Source: Anaeromyces robustus (lineage: Eukaryota > Neocallimastigomycota > Neocallimastigomycetes > Neocallimastigales > Neocallimastigaceae). From it: a stretch of DNA of 64,000 nt. The stretch is taken from contig MCFG01000350.1 of assembly GCA_002104895.1 (NCBI GenBank), positions 1-64,000 on the forward strand, given 5' to 3'. This document shows, piece after piece, positions 1 through 15,099 of this stretch. The position numbers and the translations under genes are program-made. Under the pieces are notes generated by a model. The model was not told the origin of the DNA, searched no databases, and saw only the letters and a program-made list of their open reading frames with translations. Positions within the stretch are counted from its first letter, which is position 1; every line of letters starts with the position of its first letter.

Positions 1-1
1 A

Positions 2-799
2 GAAGAAGAACAAAAGGAAACTAAGACTAAATCTACAACTAAGAGTAAGTCCAATAAGAGTAAGACCATCAAGAATAAGACTTCAAAGGTTTCTACAACT
101 ACTGGAAAGTCAACTCCAACTTCTAAGAATGATGAAGGTGAAAAGGACAAAGAAATTAATGAAATTCCAGAAGAAACTGATAATGAATCAAGTGAAGAAG
201 AAGAAGAAGAAAAGGATAAGAATAAGAAGATTTCTAAAGATGGAAGATGTGGTAAAGAATTTGGATCATGTAAGGAAGGTTATTGTTGTAGTAAGTATGG
301 TTGGTGTGGTAAATCAGATAAACATTGTAAGGTTGAAGAAGGTTGCTTATCTGAATTCGGTACTTGTATACCAAAAACAATTAAGATTACTACTACCAAG
401 ACTAAAGTTACAACCGTATCTATCAAACCATCCATTACAGTAAATACCGAAACACCAACTGCTACACATCATCCATTTAAGTGTGGTAAGGATATTGGTA
501 ATTGCCCAACTGGTTACTGTTGTAGTAAGTATGGATGGTGTGGTAAGAGCAGTGCCTATTGTAGTAAGAAGAGAGGATGTCAATCTGAATTTGGTATATG
601 TAAAGATAATAAACAACATTCAGATAAGAAAACTAGTGAAAAAACATCCACTAAGTATAAGCATCCATGGAAATGTGGTGAAGGCTATGGATCATGTAAG
701 AAAGATTATTGTTGTAGTAAGTATGGATGGTGTGGAAAGAGTAGTGCCTACTGTAGTAAGGAAAATGGATGTCAATCAGAATTTGGTAGATGTTGGTAA
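2..799 (+). CDS. Secreted CBM18 (hevein-type) chitin-binding protein, 3' part
   Basis: The reading frame is already open at the window edge, so the start and signal peptide lie upstream; 265 residues plus stop are visible. Residues 1-80 are a Lys/Glu/Thr/Ser-rich low-complexity linker. Three chitin-binding type-1 domains follow at about residues 81-121, 160-200 and 224-264, each with the hevein pattern (CG..G.C ... YCCSKYGWCGKS ... C ... GCQSEFG.C). The aromatic and serine positions of the sugar site (SKYGWCG) are present in all three. The last domain ends two residues before the stop. Established: CBM18 binds chitin or GlcNAc oligomers and is highly expanded in anaerobic gut fungi. Inferred role: cell-wall chitin binding or surface anchoring. 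A catalytic domain (for example a chitin deacetylase) could lie upstream and cannot be excluded. No intron is visible in this part. Confidence 0.9.
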   Translation, partial: EEEQKETKTKSTTKSKSNKSKTIKNKTSKVSTTTGKSTPTSKNDEGEKDKEINEIPEETDNESSEEEEEEKDKNKKISKDGRCGKEFGSCKEGYCCSKYGWCGKSDKHCKVEEGCLSEFGTCIPKTIKITTTKTKVTTVSIKPSITVNTETPTATHHPFKCGKDIGNCPTGYCCSKYGWCGKSSAYCSKKRGCQSEFGICKDNKQHSDKKTSEKTSTKYKHPWKCGEGYGSCKKDYCCSKYGWCGKSSAYCSKENGCQSEFGRCW

Positions 800-2052
800 A
801 TGAATTAATTTAAAAAAATTCCAACTCTAAAATTTCACAAAATACTGATATAAAAAAAAAATAATATAATCAAATAAAAATTTAATATTCCATATTTATA
901 AGGATATAAAATAAATAATATACATTAAACATATATTATAATACTAAAAATACATTCACACACACATATATATTAATATATATGTGTACAAGCGCAAAAA
1001 AAAATATAATATGTAAGATAAATAATATACATATTATATATTAAAAACACACGTATACATATAACAAGCGTAGAAAAAACATAAAACAAAATAATTTATA
1101 TGTATAAAAATAAATATTATACATACTAAATATATACTCACACACACTCATACGCAAAAAAAAAAAAAAATTAAAAAATAAAAAATAAAACATAATTTAT
1201 AATATGTATATTATATACATATTATAAACAAACACATATCGTACATAGTATACACAAGCGCAAAAAAAAATAAAACAAAATTATTTATATGTATATATAA
1301 TAAAAAAATATACGTATTATTATATATACACACACACATACACACACACATACACACACATACACACATACACACACACATACACACACACATACACACA
1401 CACATACACACACATACACACATACACACACATACACACATATATATACATACAAACGTATATATATTAAACACACACTCGCAAAAAAAAAAACAAAAAA
1501 AAAAAACAAAAAAAGAAAAAGAAAAAAGAAAAAGAAAGAGAAAGAGAAAGAGAAAAAATAATATATATTCTATATTTGTAATATAGCTTTTTTTAATTCA
1601 TAAAAAAAAAGGTTATAAGAATTATATTTTTTTATTTTACTTTTTACTTTTGTTTTATTCTATTATTATTTTTTCCTTTATCCTTTTTATCTATTCCATT
1701 TTTAAATTTTATATATAAATTTCTTATTTTTATTTTTAGATAATCATTTTTTTAAAATATTTTTTATCATTCATTATTTAAAAATATATATTTTATATAA
1801 AATATATATTTTTAAATTAATTGATTTATATATATAAAATAAGTTTTATAATAAACACATATCATTAATATAAAATAAATATTAATATAAAAATATAATA
1901 TTAATAAAATATAATATAAAAAAAAAATAAAATAAAATAAAAAAAAAGTTTTTTTTTTGTGTTAGGATATTTTTTTTTTCCTCCTTTAAATTAATTTATA
2001 ATAAATTTTGGTTAGGGAAAAAAAAAAGCATTTTAATATAATTGTTTATTAA

Positions 2053-2088
<36 letters not shown>

Positions 2089-2269
2089 AACATTAAATAT
2101 ATATTAAATCTGGAACGGTCCATATTTATATTTAATAGATTAATCGGATTATATTTATTTGATATTTGATATAATTATTTTTCTATTTATTATATTAAAA
2201 CTCAATAGAGATGATGTACAAATTGTGTGTGCTTAAAATAAAAAAAAAAAAAAAAAAAAAAAAGAAAGT
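800..2269. other. Gene-free AT-rich spacer
   Basis: No coding signal is visible. It holds several near-copies of a motif in which 'acacac..gcgcaaaaaaaa' is followed by an AT stretch (about 955-1000, 1040-1090, 1140-1180, 1240-1280 and 1470-1510). This suggests an old tandem array with a CA-rich core. The compound CA repeat is listed separately. Confidence 0.6.
1325..1443. repeat. Compound (CA)n/(TACACA)n microsatellite
   Basis: About 120 bp of CACACA runs interrupted by T at irregular spacing (cacacata units). It is purine/pyrimidine alternating and, unlike nearly every other microsatellite in the window, is not purely A/T. Reading frames through it are low-complexity artefacts. Confidence 0.9.
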
Positions 2270-3660
2270 TAATATTAAGAGGGAACAGAGACGGTGGCGT
2301 GGACAACTTTTCAAAGGTTCCATCTGAGTCTCCTGTTCCGGATATTGTGGGTCTGTTGCATTTTCTTACTGTTATTATGTCAATTGTAATTCTATCCTTT
2401 CGAATTCTTCTTAATTAGTATAATAATAACAACACTCTGGGTAGTTTGAAGGGCGTCGATGTTGAAAAAATAAGGCATGGAATTTATTCCGATACAGATT
2501 CAAATGATATTTTATTCGTTGAATGGGAGAGGTTAAAAGTTAATTTCTTCTTTCTTTTTTATTTATTTAATAATTTTTTTTTTTTTAATTGGATTAATAT
2601 CTGTAATAAATTTTATTATTTTCTTGTATTTTTTTTTTACTTGTATTTAATTTACATTTCATGTATTATATACTTTTTCTTTAATGTAATCTACATTCTA
2701 TATGTCCCATGTGTGTTTAATTTAATTTAAAGTAAAAGTTTTAAATAAGGATTAATCCTAGTCTAAAATATATATATATATATATATATATATCATAATT
2801 TGTTTTCCATATTTATTAGAATAATTTAAATATATATAATGAATCAAAAAAAAAAAGAAATTATTTAATATAAATACAAATTTTAAGATAACAAACAAAC
2901 AAACAAACAAACAATACATCTACCATAGTATAGTCCCTTGCTTGACAGTGAAATCATTTCAGTACCAATTTTTAATGTCTTTGTATTCATTAATCCATTC
3001 CTTTTTGAGTCTATCAAATAATAATGCAATAGATTTAACCTCCCAAGAAGAGAATTCATTAATTTTTTTTTATAGTGTAAAACAGGATTTTTAATAATAC
3101 AAAATGGGAAAACTTTCATTTTTTGAAGTACTTAATCTGTCAAGCAGCATAAATTCCTGTGATAGGAGGTACCTGAAGGTATTGATAATAATAAATTTTG
3201 TGATTTTAAACATATTATTATACAGGGTTATGAATACTCTTATCTTAATCTAGGTATCAAAAGAATACCCTTCTTATTGCTTCCTGTTGTCAACAAGGTG
3301 AATAATTCTTTGATTATTGGATTTTTGATTACCCTTTTTTTCTCTCTAATTAGATGGAATTCATTAAATTTTATCAATGACCTCTTCATTATTACTTTTT
3401 TTCAGACAAAATAATGAAAGAAACACTTCTCCTTATATAGTACTTATACCTCTATTTTAAAGTATGAAAAAAAAATATATCAATCATAAAATTTATCTAT
3501 TCTTTCTTGGTGAAACTTCAGCTTTAGAAGAGCTGTATTTCGATAAAGAAAAATGTATAGTTAATATATATTTTCTTTATATTAACTATATACTATATTA
3601 TAAATTTTTAGAAAGTTTCTTTTTTTTTTTTTTTCTTAATTGTTTTAATCTATTTTAATA
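2270..3660 (+). pseudogene. Unidentified exon-like island (possible decayed or very intron-rich gene)
   Basis: GC content rises sharply against the surroundings, and short stretches read like ordinary protein: 2446-2540 (a Gly-Val-Asp-Val-Glu-Lys... segment rich in Asp and Glu), 3104-3177 (MGKLSFFEVLNLSSS...RRYLK) and about 3500-3560. Putative GT-AG introns are visible at about 3178-3224 (acceptor ttatacag) and 3298-3353 (acceptor ctaattag). The 3104 segment vaguely resembles the start of a J domain (FFEVLNLS..., then RRYLK), but no HPD motif follows in frame. I do not recognise the protein, and no single convincing gene model joins these pieces. It may be a degraded gene, a fast-evolving small gene, or part of a transposed fragment. 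Confidence 0.3.
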
Positions 3661-4473
3661 TTTTTTTATACTATACGACTATACGAGAACGACCAAAATC
3701 AATCTATTTTATTATATGTACTTAAATCTAAATATATTAATAATTATATATAATTAACAACAAAAAAAAAAAAAAAAAAATAAAAGTATATTCTCTTCTT
3801 TTAGTCCAAGAAAAAAAAAATTCTACAATAATTTTTAAAATTTCTATTTATATATTTATAAACTACCATAATTATAAAAATTTATATTTGTATATATATA
3901 AAAAAGAAAAAACAACAACAACAACATTTTTTTAACCATTATTATAAATAAGATAAAAATGTTTTTTTTTTTTTTTTTTTTATACATAACACCATATATA
4001 TGCAAAACACCATTCATCAAATATTCTGTTTTTTTTTTTTTTTTATAAAAAAAATTTTTTTATTCAAATAAAAATTATTTTTATATATATATATACTTTT
4101 TTTTTTTTTTTTTTTTTTTTTTGGTATATTACATGAATAAAAATTATTATTTTTTTTATATAATATATTTATAATGTAATTATTATTACTATTAATATTA
4201 TTATTATTTTATTTAAATATATATATATATAGTAAATTTAATATATTTATTTAAAAGTGGGTTATTTTTTTTTGTTTTTTCTTATGTTTTTATAAATATT
4301 TTACGTAAAAAAAGTTTCACTAATATAATATTTCTTTTCTTATTTCTTTATTATATATTTATATATATATATAATTATTATTTGGTTCCGTTAATCAATA
4401 ATTCATTTGATATTCTTTTAATATATATGATTCTTAATATAAAATTAAATTTAAATTATTCTTTCATTTATTG

Positions 4474-4512
<39 letters not shown>

Positions 4513-4748
4513 CTAAATGCAATTATATTATATATATTTTTTTTTAATTATTTAAAAAAAATTTCTTCTTTTTTTTTTTTTTTTATTTTTTATTTTTTAT
4601 TTTTTATTATTGACTTTTTCATATCTTCAATAAAAAAAAAAACTTTTTACTTAATTTTTTTTTGGAATTTTTTTTTTGGAATTTTGGAATTTTTTTTTTT
4701 TTATTTATTTATTTATTTATTTATTTATTTTTTTAATTTATATATATT
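3661..4748. other. AT homopolymer spacer downstream of PurL
   Basis: Consists of long T tracts (about 3961-3980, 4031-4044, 4097-4122, 4478-4509), TATATA runs and a TTTA repeat at about 4701-4731. It presumably contains the PurL 3' UTR and polyadenylation region on the minus strand. No gene is seen. Confidence 0.6.
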
Positions 4749-7700
4749 TTAATGTTTTTGTTCAGCAACCCATTTTCTAGCATTACGGAAAAGTCTTAAC
4801 CATGGACCATCTTCTTTCCATTCATCTGGATGCCATGAATTAGAGGTAGTTCTAAAGATACGTTCTGGATGTGGCATTAAAATTAAAACTCTACCATCAG
4901 CAGAAGTTAAACCTGTAATACCTTGTGGTGAACCATTTGGATTACTTGGATAAACTTCAGTTGGTTTACCATAATTATCAACATAACGTAAGGAAACAAT
5001 ACCTTGTTCAATAGCTTTTTGCATTTGTTCTTCAGATTGGAATTCTGAACGTCCTTCACCATGAGCACAAGCAATTGGGAAACGTGATCCTGCCATACCA
5101 TCAAAGAAAATACATGGACTATCATAAATTTCTACCATAGCTACACGAGCTTCAAATTGTTCGGATTCATTTCTAACAAATGATGGCCAATTTTCAGTAC
5201 CTGGAATTAAAGATTTTAATGCACTAAGCATTTGACAACCATTACATACACCAAGAGCAAAAGTATCTTTACGATGGAAGAATTCTGTAAATTCTTTACG
5301 AGCATAATCATTTAATAAAATAGATTTAGCCCAACCAGCACCAGCACCTAAAACATCACCATAAGAGAAACCACCACAACAGGCAAGACCAACAAATCCT
5401 TTAAGTGATACACTACCATCTAAAATTTCACTCATATGAACATCAACACTTGTAAAACCTGCACGTTTAAAAGCAGATGCCATTTCCATATGGGAGTTAA
5501 CACCTTGTTCACGAAGAATAGCTACTTTAGGTAATGAGGCTTCATTTTCATTTTTAATATTCTTAGTAATATCTTCAGATGGATCAAATGTTAAATGGGA
5601 ATGAAGACCTGGATCATTAACATCAAGAATTTGATCATATTCTTGTTTAGCACAATTAGCATTATCACGAATAGATTGAACTAAATAAGAAGCTTCAGCC
5701 CACATTCTTTGGTAATTTTGACGTTCATTTTCAAGGACAACTTTACCATCAATCTTGAAAGTCATTTTATTATTACCAGCTTCACGTACACGACCAATGA
5801 CATAGAAAGATTTATCAGTATTGAAACCTGTAGATTTAAATGCTTCACGTACACTATCAACATCAGATTTTTTAATTTGAATAACAGCACCTAATTCTTC
5901 ATTAAATAAGGTATTAATAATACCAGCACCTACTTCAATTAATTCAAGTTCAACACCAACATGACCAGCAAAACACATTTCAGCAATGGTAGCAAATAAA
6001 CCACCATCGGAACGATCGTGATAGGCAATAATTTGATCTCTTGCTTTATTCATACCATCAAAGAATTGTTTTATAGTTTCAACCTTAACAACATCTGGAC
6101 ATTCATCACCAAGTTGATTAAATACTTGACCAAGTGCTGAACCACCAAGTCTTTGTTTACCTTCAGCTAAATCAAGGAAAACAAGTACAGTTTCACCAAG
6201 ATCAGTACGAAGTTGTGGAGTTTTTGTTTTACGAATATCACTAACTGGACCATAAGCTGTAATATTAAGAGATAATGGAGAAGTAACAACAACTTGTTGA
6301 TTAGTTTTTTCATCAGTCCAACGAGTTTTCATAGACATAGAATCTTTACCTACTGGAATAGTAATACCTAATTCTGGACACATTTCCATACCAATAGCTT
6401 GAACAGCTTCATAAATACCGGCACCTTCACCTTCATGATCTGGAGCAGACATCCAATTAGCAGAAAGTCTAACTCTTCTAATATCTTCAACATCAGCAGC
6501 TATAAGATTTAATAAAGATTCAGCAACAGCCATTCTAGCAGAAGCAGCATGATTAATTAATGCAATTGGTGGACGTTCACCCATAGCCATAGCTTCACCA
6601 TAATAAGCTTCATAGGAAGTAGCAGTAACGGCAACATCAGAAACTGGAACTTGCCATGGACCAACCATTTGATCACGAGAAACCATACCAGTAACGGAAC
6701 GATCACCAATAGTAATAAGGAAACTCTTACTAGCAACAGTTGGTAATTTTAATACACGTGAAGCGGCTTCAGCAACAATACCTTCTTCTTTTGGTAATTC
6801 AATTGGGAAACGAGCTGGAACATGAGTTTTAGCATAACGATGCATCTTTGGTGGTTTACCAAATAAAGTTGACATTGGTAAATCAATTGGTGTAGTATTA
6901 TATTTACTATCAACAACAACTAATCTTTGTTCAGCAGTAGCAATACCAACATCAGCAATTGGACATCTTTCACGAGCAGCAATAGATTTAAAAAGTTCTA
7001 AATCTTCTGGATTAACAGCAAGAACATATCTTTCTTGAGATTCATTACACCAAATTTCCATTGGTGACATTCTTGGATCATCATTTGGAATATCACGAAG
7101 TTGGAAAATAGCACCTAAATCACTATCATGAACAATTTCTGGAAGAGCATTAGAAAGACCACCAGCGCCAACATCATGAACAGATTGAATTGGATTCTTT
7201 TCACCACATGCAGTACAAGCATCTAAAACTTGTTGACAACGACGTTCCATTTCTGGATTTTCTCTTTGTACAGAAGCGAAATCAAGTTCAGCACTACTTG
7301 AACCTTGTGCCATAGAGGAAGCGGCACCACCACCAAGACCAATTAACATACATGGACCACCCATAACAATTAAATGAGCTCCTGGTTTAATGGTTTTTTT
7401 AGTAATATGTTGTGGACGAATATTACCCATACCACCAGCAATCATAATTGGTTTATGGAAACCACGAATTTCAGTTTCTTCCTTAGATTCAGTTGGAACA
7501 CTTTCACAATAAGTTCTGAAGTAACCACAAATGTTTGGACGACCAAATTCATTATTGAAGGCAGCACCACCAAGTGGACCTTTAATCATAATATCAAGAG
7601 CTGAAGAAATATGGGATGGTTTACCAACATCCTTTTCCCATGGTTGTTGATGACCTGGAATTAAAAGATTAGAAACAGCGAAACCAGTAAGACCAGCCTT

Positions 7701-8810
7701 TGGTTTTGAACCAGTACCGACAGCACCTTCATCACGAATTTCACCACCAGAACCAGTAGCTGCTCCTGGCCATGGTGAAACAGCTGTTGGATGATTGTGA
7801 GTTTCTACTTTAACAACCATATGAATATCTTCTTCATTATATTTATATTCCTTAGAAGATTGATCAACAGCTAATCTTTTAGCTTTTGGACCTTCTAATA
7901 CAGCAGAATTATCACTGTAGGCAGAAAGAATATGATCAGAATTTCTCTTATAAGTGTTACGAATCATATTGAAAAGTGAATTTTCTTTATCTTTACCATC
8001 AATAGTCCATTTACCACCAAAGATTTTGTGTCTACAATGTTCAGAATTAACTTGAGCAAACATCATTAATTCAGTATCAGTTGGATCTCTTTTGATACTT
8101 TCTTCCTTAAGGAAAGCATTAACTAAATAATCAATTTCATCTTCAGCTAAAGCAAGACCAAATTCTTTGTTAGCATCAACAAGAACTTGACGTGGATCCT
8201 TACCACTTTTAGCAGCTTCAGTGAGTCCAACAGTTTTTAATGGACGACCTTCACCAGTACTGAAAATAGTATCTTCACTTGGAATTTTACGTAAAATAAC
8301 TTGCATCATACGGTCATGAATTAAATCAGAAAATTCAAGTAAATCTTCAGATGAAACGCTGGTATTATCAGTTTTTTTAATAAAGAAAACAATACCTCTT
8401 TCAACTCTCTTTAAGTATTTACCAAGACCACAAATTTTAGAAATATCAGTAGCCTTAGAAGACCATGGAGAAATAGTACCTGGTCTTGGAATAATAAGTA
8501 ACATTTGTTTTTGGAATTGAGATAAAATTTCGGCTTCAGATTTTCCACTAGCAAAAGCTTCAAGAATAGAAGTTTCTTCTGGTAATGGAGAATTAGCAGC
8601 TTTAGTACCATAGTGTAAAAGTACACCTAATTTTTTAAGAATTTCATCTTTTAATTCTTGACTAACATTGTTAAATTCATCTTTAGTTTGAGCAAAGTGA
8701 ACGTAAAAAGCCTTAATATCTTCAATAACTGGGTTACGTTCTTTAATTTCGTTTAAAAGGACGTTCTTTTTAAATTCTGAGTAAGCAGAAGAAGCTGGTA
8801 AAACAAGCAT
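4749..8810 (-). CDS. ADE6: Phosphoribosylformylglycinamidine synthase (FGAM synthase, PurL large type)
   Basis: Complete 1353-residue intronless gene; the size matches single-chain fungal/proteobacterial PurL (about 1300-1360 aa). It catalyses step 4 of de novo purine synthesis in the cytosol: FGAR + ATP + glutamine -> FGAM + ADP + Pi + glutamate. The N-terminal PurS-like region and linker are followed by the FGAM synthase halves, with typical blocks such as [21 protein letters not shown] and [16 protein letters not shown]. The C-terminal class-I glutaminase domain (about 1080-1353) has its nucleophile in GVCNGCQ (Cys1189) and the His/Glu pair in HPERIF (His1314, Glu1316); the Cys-to-His spacing of 125 equals that of E. 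coli PurL (1135 to 1260). Signature motifs look intact, so the enzyme should be active. The symbol follows yeast ADE6. Neighbours are unrelated and far away. Confidence 0.98.
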   Translation of the reverse strand: MLVLPASSAYSEFKKNVLLNEIKERNPVIEDIKAFYVHFAQTKDEFNNVSQELKDEILKKLGVLLHYGTKAANSPLPEETSILEAFASGKSEAEILSQFQKQMLLIIPRPGTISPWSSKATDISKICGLGKYLKRVERGIVFFIKKTDNTSVSSEDLLEFSDLIHDRMMQVILRKIPSEDTIFSTGEGRPLKTVGLTEAAKSGKDPRQVLVDANKEFGLALAEDEIDYLVNAFLKEESIKRDPTDTELMMFAQVNSEHCRHKIFGGKWTIDGKDKENSLFNMIRNTYKRNSDHILSAYSDNSAVLEGPKAKRLAVDQSSKEYKYNEEDIHMVVKVETHNHPTAVSPWPGAATGSGGEIRDEGAVGTGSKPKAGLTGFAVSNLLIPGHQQPWEKDVGKPSHISSALDIMIKGPLGGAAFNNEFGRPNICGYFRTYCESVPTESKEETEIRGFHKPIMIAGGMGNIRPQHITKKTIKPGAHLIVMGGPCMLIGLGGGAASSMAQGSSSAELDFASVQRENPEMERRCQQVLDACTACGEKNPIQSVHDVGAGGLSNALPEIVHDSDLGAIFQLRDIPNDDPRMSPMEIWCNESQERYVLAVNPEDLELFKSIAARERCPIADVGIATAEQRLVVVDSKYNTTPIDLPMSTLFGKPPKMHRYAKTHVPARFPIELPKEEGIVAEAASRVLKLPTVASKSFLITIGDRSVTGMVSRDQMVGPWQVPVSDVAVTATSYEAYYGEAMAMGERPPIALINHAASARMAVAESLLNLIAADVEDIRRVRLSANWMSAPDHEGEGAGIYEAVQAIGMEMCPELGITIPVGKDSMSMKTRWTDEKTNQQVVVTSPLSLNITAYGPVSDIRKTKTPQLRTDLGETVLVFLDLAEGKQRLGGSALGQVFNQLGDECPDVVKVETIKQFFDGMNKARDQIIAYHDRSDGGLFATIAEMCFAGHVGVELELIEVGAGIINTLFNEELGAVIQIKKSDVDSVREAFKSTGFNTDKSFYVIGRVREAGNNKMTFKIDGKVVLENERQNYQRMWAEASYLVQSIRDNANCAKQEYDQILDVNDPGLHSHLTFDPSEDITKNIKNENEASLPKVAILREQGVNSHMEMASAFKRAGFTSVDVHMSEILDGSVSLKGFVGLACCGGFSYGDVLGAGAGWAKSILLNDYARKEFTEFFHRKDTFALGVCNGCQMLSALKSLIPGTENWPSFVRNESEQFEARVAMVEIYDSPCIFFDGMAGSRFPIACAHGEGRSEFQSEEQMQKAIEQGIVSLRYVDNYGKPTEVYPSNPNGSPQGITGLTSADGRVLILMPHPERIFRTTSNSWHPDEWKEDGPWLRLFRNARKWVAEQKH

Positions 8811-9677
8811 TTTTGGATATATAATTTAATAATTAAATGAAAATAAATAATTTAAATGTTTTTTATATATGGATTAATTTTTTGATGAATTATTTCTATT
8901 CTTTTTTTTTTTTTGAAATTAAAAGAATAATTGTAATTAACGATATTTGATTTGAATAAATTAGTTTATACTAAATTGTTTTTTCTAATGTATATATATA
9001 TATTAAAAATAAAGTAAAATAAAAAAAATAAAAAAGAATGATGTATATATATATAAATTGTTATATTAAAATATATAAATATATAAAAATATAATATATA
9101 AGATGATATATAAATGAATTATAATAATTATTAGTGAATAATTACATATCAAAAACATTAATAAATAATATTAAATGTTAATAATTCTTTAATAGATTAA
9201 AAGTAATCTATTAAATATTTATTTATTTTTTGTTTATTAATTTATATATATATATAAAAGATACATTTATATATGATTATATATAACTTTTTCTTTTTAA
9301 AAGTTATGATATATTATTACATATATTAATAGACAAATGATTAATTGATTTTTACCTTTTTTTATATTGTCTTATTACTTTTTTTTTAATTTCTTTTTTT
9401 TTTTATTTTATAAATAAATTACTTTTATTCTTATTATTGTTATAATAAGTAAATTATTGTATGTGTATCAATAAAAAAGAAATATTCTTAAAGAAAAAAA
9501 AATAACCCTTCTCTTTTTTTTTTTCTAAAAAAAAAATAATTTTTAACGTGTGTGTGTAAAAAAAAAAAAAAAAAAAAAATGCAATTTTATTATATTTATA
9601 TTAATTTATTAATTAAAATTTTTATTTATTTTTTTTATTTATTTATTTATTTATTTTTTACTTATTTATTTATTAAT

Positions 9678-9708
<31 letters not shown>

Positions 9709-11815
9709 TTATAATTATAATTATAATTATATTATATATTCTTTATATTTTTATGTTGTTTTATAAAAAAAAATTTTTTTAAAAAATCAAAATCGTAAGA
9801 TTTTATTGGACGATTTTAATTTCTGAAAAAGATATAAATAATCAATGTATAATAAATAGATATATAAATATATATTAAATAAATTATTATTAAGTAAATA
9901 GTTAATATTAATGAATAAATAATAATTATATAAATAAAATGAATCTTTTTTTTTTTATTACTATTTAATTAAAAATTATCTAATATTTTTTATAATAATA
10001 AAAAAAAAAAACAAAAAAAAAAAAAAAAAAAAAAAACATCAAAATTAATTATTAAAAAAAAAAACTTTTATAATCAATTATCATTGTATTAATAATAATT
10101 AAAATTGGTGTTATTAACACGTATCATATTAATTATAATTATCTATTAGTGACGTGACAACTTAACGTTTTAATAGATTATATTATTTATTACTATTTAT
10201 TTAATGTATATATTTTACTTTAAAGTATTCCATTCAATATTTTTTATTGTAATATTTTATATATAAATCGTATGAAGTGATTTATTATTTTTTGATAATA
10301 TTAATATTTATTATTATTAATATAAAAAAAAAAAAGAAACTAAGAAACTATATATTACAGATTAAAGAGATAGTAATTACTATTAATACTATTCTTTAAT
10401 TATAATAATAATATATAAGTATATAATAAAAAAAAACTTTTAAAAAATTAATTATAGAATTAAATTATTATTATTTAATAATAATAAAGTTTTTTTTTTT
10501 ATTATGCATACAATAATTAAAGGGTAAATTATTATTCATTATTATTATGATTATGATTGTTATTATTGTTTTTATTATAAATTGTTTGTTATTATGAAAT
10601 ATAAACAATTTACAATTGTCTTTACTACCTACCTAAATTTTGAAATGCTTCTTACTTTAAAAGAATTTTATTTATTTAATTTATATATATTTATTGACTT
10701 ATTTATTAATTAATTATAAATATAATCATAATTATAAATTATATCAAATAATATATTTAATTATTATTTATTTATTCATTGACATACCATAAATGAAATT
10801 TTTTACTTTGAAGTAAACTACAAAAAAAATTTAGATTTTAAAAAAAGATTTTCCCAATCATTTTTTCAAATAATATAAGCCATTTTATTATTTGAATATA
10901 CTTTTATTATATTTAAAATAAATTAATGAATTATTATATATATATTATTAATATATTATAATATATTAAAATTTCATCTTTTTTTTATTGATTGATACAT
11001 TTTAATACATTTACATTAATAGAATAATGTAATGTATTTAGTTATTTACATTTACATTTTAAAATTTTTTATTAAAATTTATATATTTAAATATTATTTA
11101 TATATTTATTTAAATATTAATTAATTATTTATTTAAATATTATTTATATATTTATTTAAATATTAATTAACTATTTATTTAAATATTAATTAATTATTTA
11201 TTTAAATATTAATTAACTATTTATTTAATTTCAAATATTATAAAATTTTAATAAAAAATATTATAAAAGTTTAGTAAATGTTACACCAAAGTTATTTTAC
11301 TTTAAATATTAAACAATACTTAAATATAAAATATTTTTTTTTATATTATTTAATAATAATAATTTCCATCAATGGATTTAAAACAAAAATCACATTGAAA
11401 TATTTAAAAGAAAAAAGTTACAATAAATATAATAAATAATATTAATAGTCTTTATTAGTTATTTTAAAAAACTGTAACTATAATTAAAACAATAATAATT
11501 ATAAATATATATTTTACAATTACTTAAAATTTAATTAAAATATATAAAAACACCACATAAATATATATTTTATAATTACTTAAAATTTAAATTAAAATAT
11601 AAAACATCACAATTTAAAAATATATTTTATTCATTCATATTATATATATATATAAATATAAACTTTCTTTTTTAAAAAATTGTGTATAAACTTTTATTTT
11701 ATTTATTTTATTTTTATTATAACTTTTTTTTTTTAATTTCAATTTCAATTTTTTTTTTTTACAAATATTAAATAAAAAAAAAAGTTATTAGTTAATTATT
11801 AAAATTATTATTTTT
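8811..11815. other. Gene-free AT-rich spacer
   Basis: Upstream region of PurL plus gene desert. It holds TTTA repeats (about 9629-9708), a tandem array of TTATTTAAATATTAATTAA-type units at about 11087-11228, and an imperfect direct duplication of about 62 bp at 11499-11630 whose units contain AAAACACCACAT or a variant. An 8-bp inverted pair aaaatcgt/acgatttt lies near 9790-9820. No coding signal was found on either strand. Confidence 0.55.
11087..11228. repeat. Tandem array of TTATTTAAATATTAATTAAxTA-type units
   Basis: Roughly five units of about 25-30 bp, alternating 'aattaattatttatttaaatatt' with 'aattaactatttatttaaatatt' and an insert-bearing variant. It lies in the PurL to small-secreted-protein spacer. 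Confidence 0.7.
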
Positions 11816-12307
11816 TTATTTATACATTTCACAGTAATCGTTAATGATATCTTTAATAAGGTCTCTAAGACCATCAAGAACTACTTTAGTAACTATATAA
11901 CCATCTTTTTGTAATTCTTCTAAAGCTTTTTCAATTAATTGGTCAACAATTTTTTCTACTTCTCTGGTAGTAACTCTTTTACATAAAGCAACTTTGTCTT
12001 CATAAGTGAGTTGGTCAAAGAAAGTATCAACATAGTTAACAATTTTTTCAGCTATTTTTTGACAAGAAGTTTTACATTTTGCTAAGTTTTTAGCATCTTT
12101 ACATAATTTTTTTTCAAGACGTTGGGCAAGTCTTTTTTTTGCCAACTTTTTAAATAATTCTTCAATAATATCATCATCACGTTTGATAGAAGAATTAGAA
12201 ATTAATTCTGATGGTTGTCTTTCAGTAATATTTTCCTTTACAGGTGATGCTTTAATTACTGCAACCATTAAACATAAAGTTAAAAATAATAAATTGAATA
12301 ATTTCAT
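11816..12307 (-). CDS. Small secreted helical protein with five cysteines, unknown function
   Basis: 163 residues, intronless. Residues 1-20 form a clear signal peptide (MKLFNLLFLTLCLMVAVIKA, then S-P). A dibasic KR at about residue 43 (SIKRDDDI) looks like a Kex2 site ending a short propeptide. The remainder is charged and predicted mainly helical (Lys/Glu/Leu heptad-like spacing), with five cysteines (LCK, KCKTSC, ALCK, DYC), an odd number if all pair internally. I do not recognise a family. Inferred: secreted, possibly processed extracellular protein. Codon composition matches the other genes of the window, and the coding call is supported by the sharp change from AT repeat to coding composition at both ends. 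Confidence 0.8.
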   Translation of the reverse strand: MKLFNLLFLTLCLMVAVIKASPVKENITERQPSELISNSSIKRDDDIIEELFKKLAKKRLAQRLEKKLCKDAKNLAKCKTSCQKIAEKIVNYVDTFFDQLTYEDKVALCKRVTTREVEKIVDQLIEKALEELQKDGYIVTKVVLDGLRDLIKDIINDYCEMYK

Positions 12308-14655
<2,348 letters not shown>

Positions 14656-15099
14656 TTAATACTTCTTTCTTTTACTGGTGAAAGTACCAAAGATTTGTGC
14701 AACAGCAATTTTGTTTTCTTCAGCTTCCTTATAAAAATCATCAATATTTTCAGCTTTCATTTTTTCACATTTTAAAGCATAAATTTTAAAGAAATATCTG
14801 TGAGTACCACTTGGTGGTCTTGGGCCTTTGTATCCTTTAACACCCCAAGAAGTTACAACTTCATCACCTGGAACTGAATTTTCTGGAACACTAGTAACAT
14901 TGACTGGAATATTTTTAACTAACCAGTGAACCCAATTACCACATGGAGCATCTGGATCATCATTAATAATACAGAAACTCTTAGTACCTTCTGGAACGTC
15001 GGTCCAAGTTAATTCTGGATTGTAATCTTCACCATAATTAGAATATTTTTCTGCAAGTGGACCTTCGTTAGTAAAACTCTTAGAAGTTACGGTAAACAT
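14656..15099 (-). CDS. YbhB/YbcL-type PEBP family protein
   Basis: 147 residues, intronless. It matches the phosphatidylethanolamine-binding/Raf-kinase-inhibitor-like family, specifically the short bacterial YbhB type (E. coli YbhB is about 158 aa). Ligand-pocket motifs are present: DPDAP (residues 48-52), W.HWLV.NIP (from Trp56), and GPRPPSGTHRYFF (92-104) with the conserved His100/Arg101. There is no signal peptide, so it is cytosolic. The biochemical role of YbhB proteins is poorly defined; anion or phospholipid head-group binding is usual for the fold. The bacterial-type length and motif spacing suggest horizontal acquisition (inference). It stands alone with several kb of spacer on both sides. 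Confidence 0.93.
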   Translation of the reverse strand: MFTVTSKSFTNEGPLAEKYSNYGEDYNPELTWTDVPEGTKSFCIINDDPDAPCGNWVHWLVKNIPVNVTSVPENSVPGDEVVTSWGVKGYKGPRPPSGTHRYFFKIYALKCEKMKAENIDDFYKEAEENKIAVAQIFGTFTSKRKKY

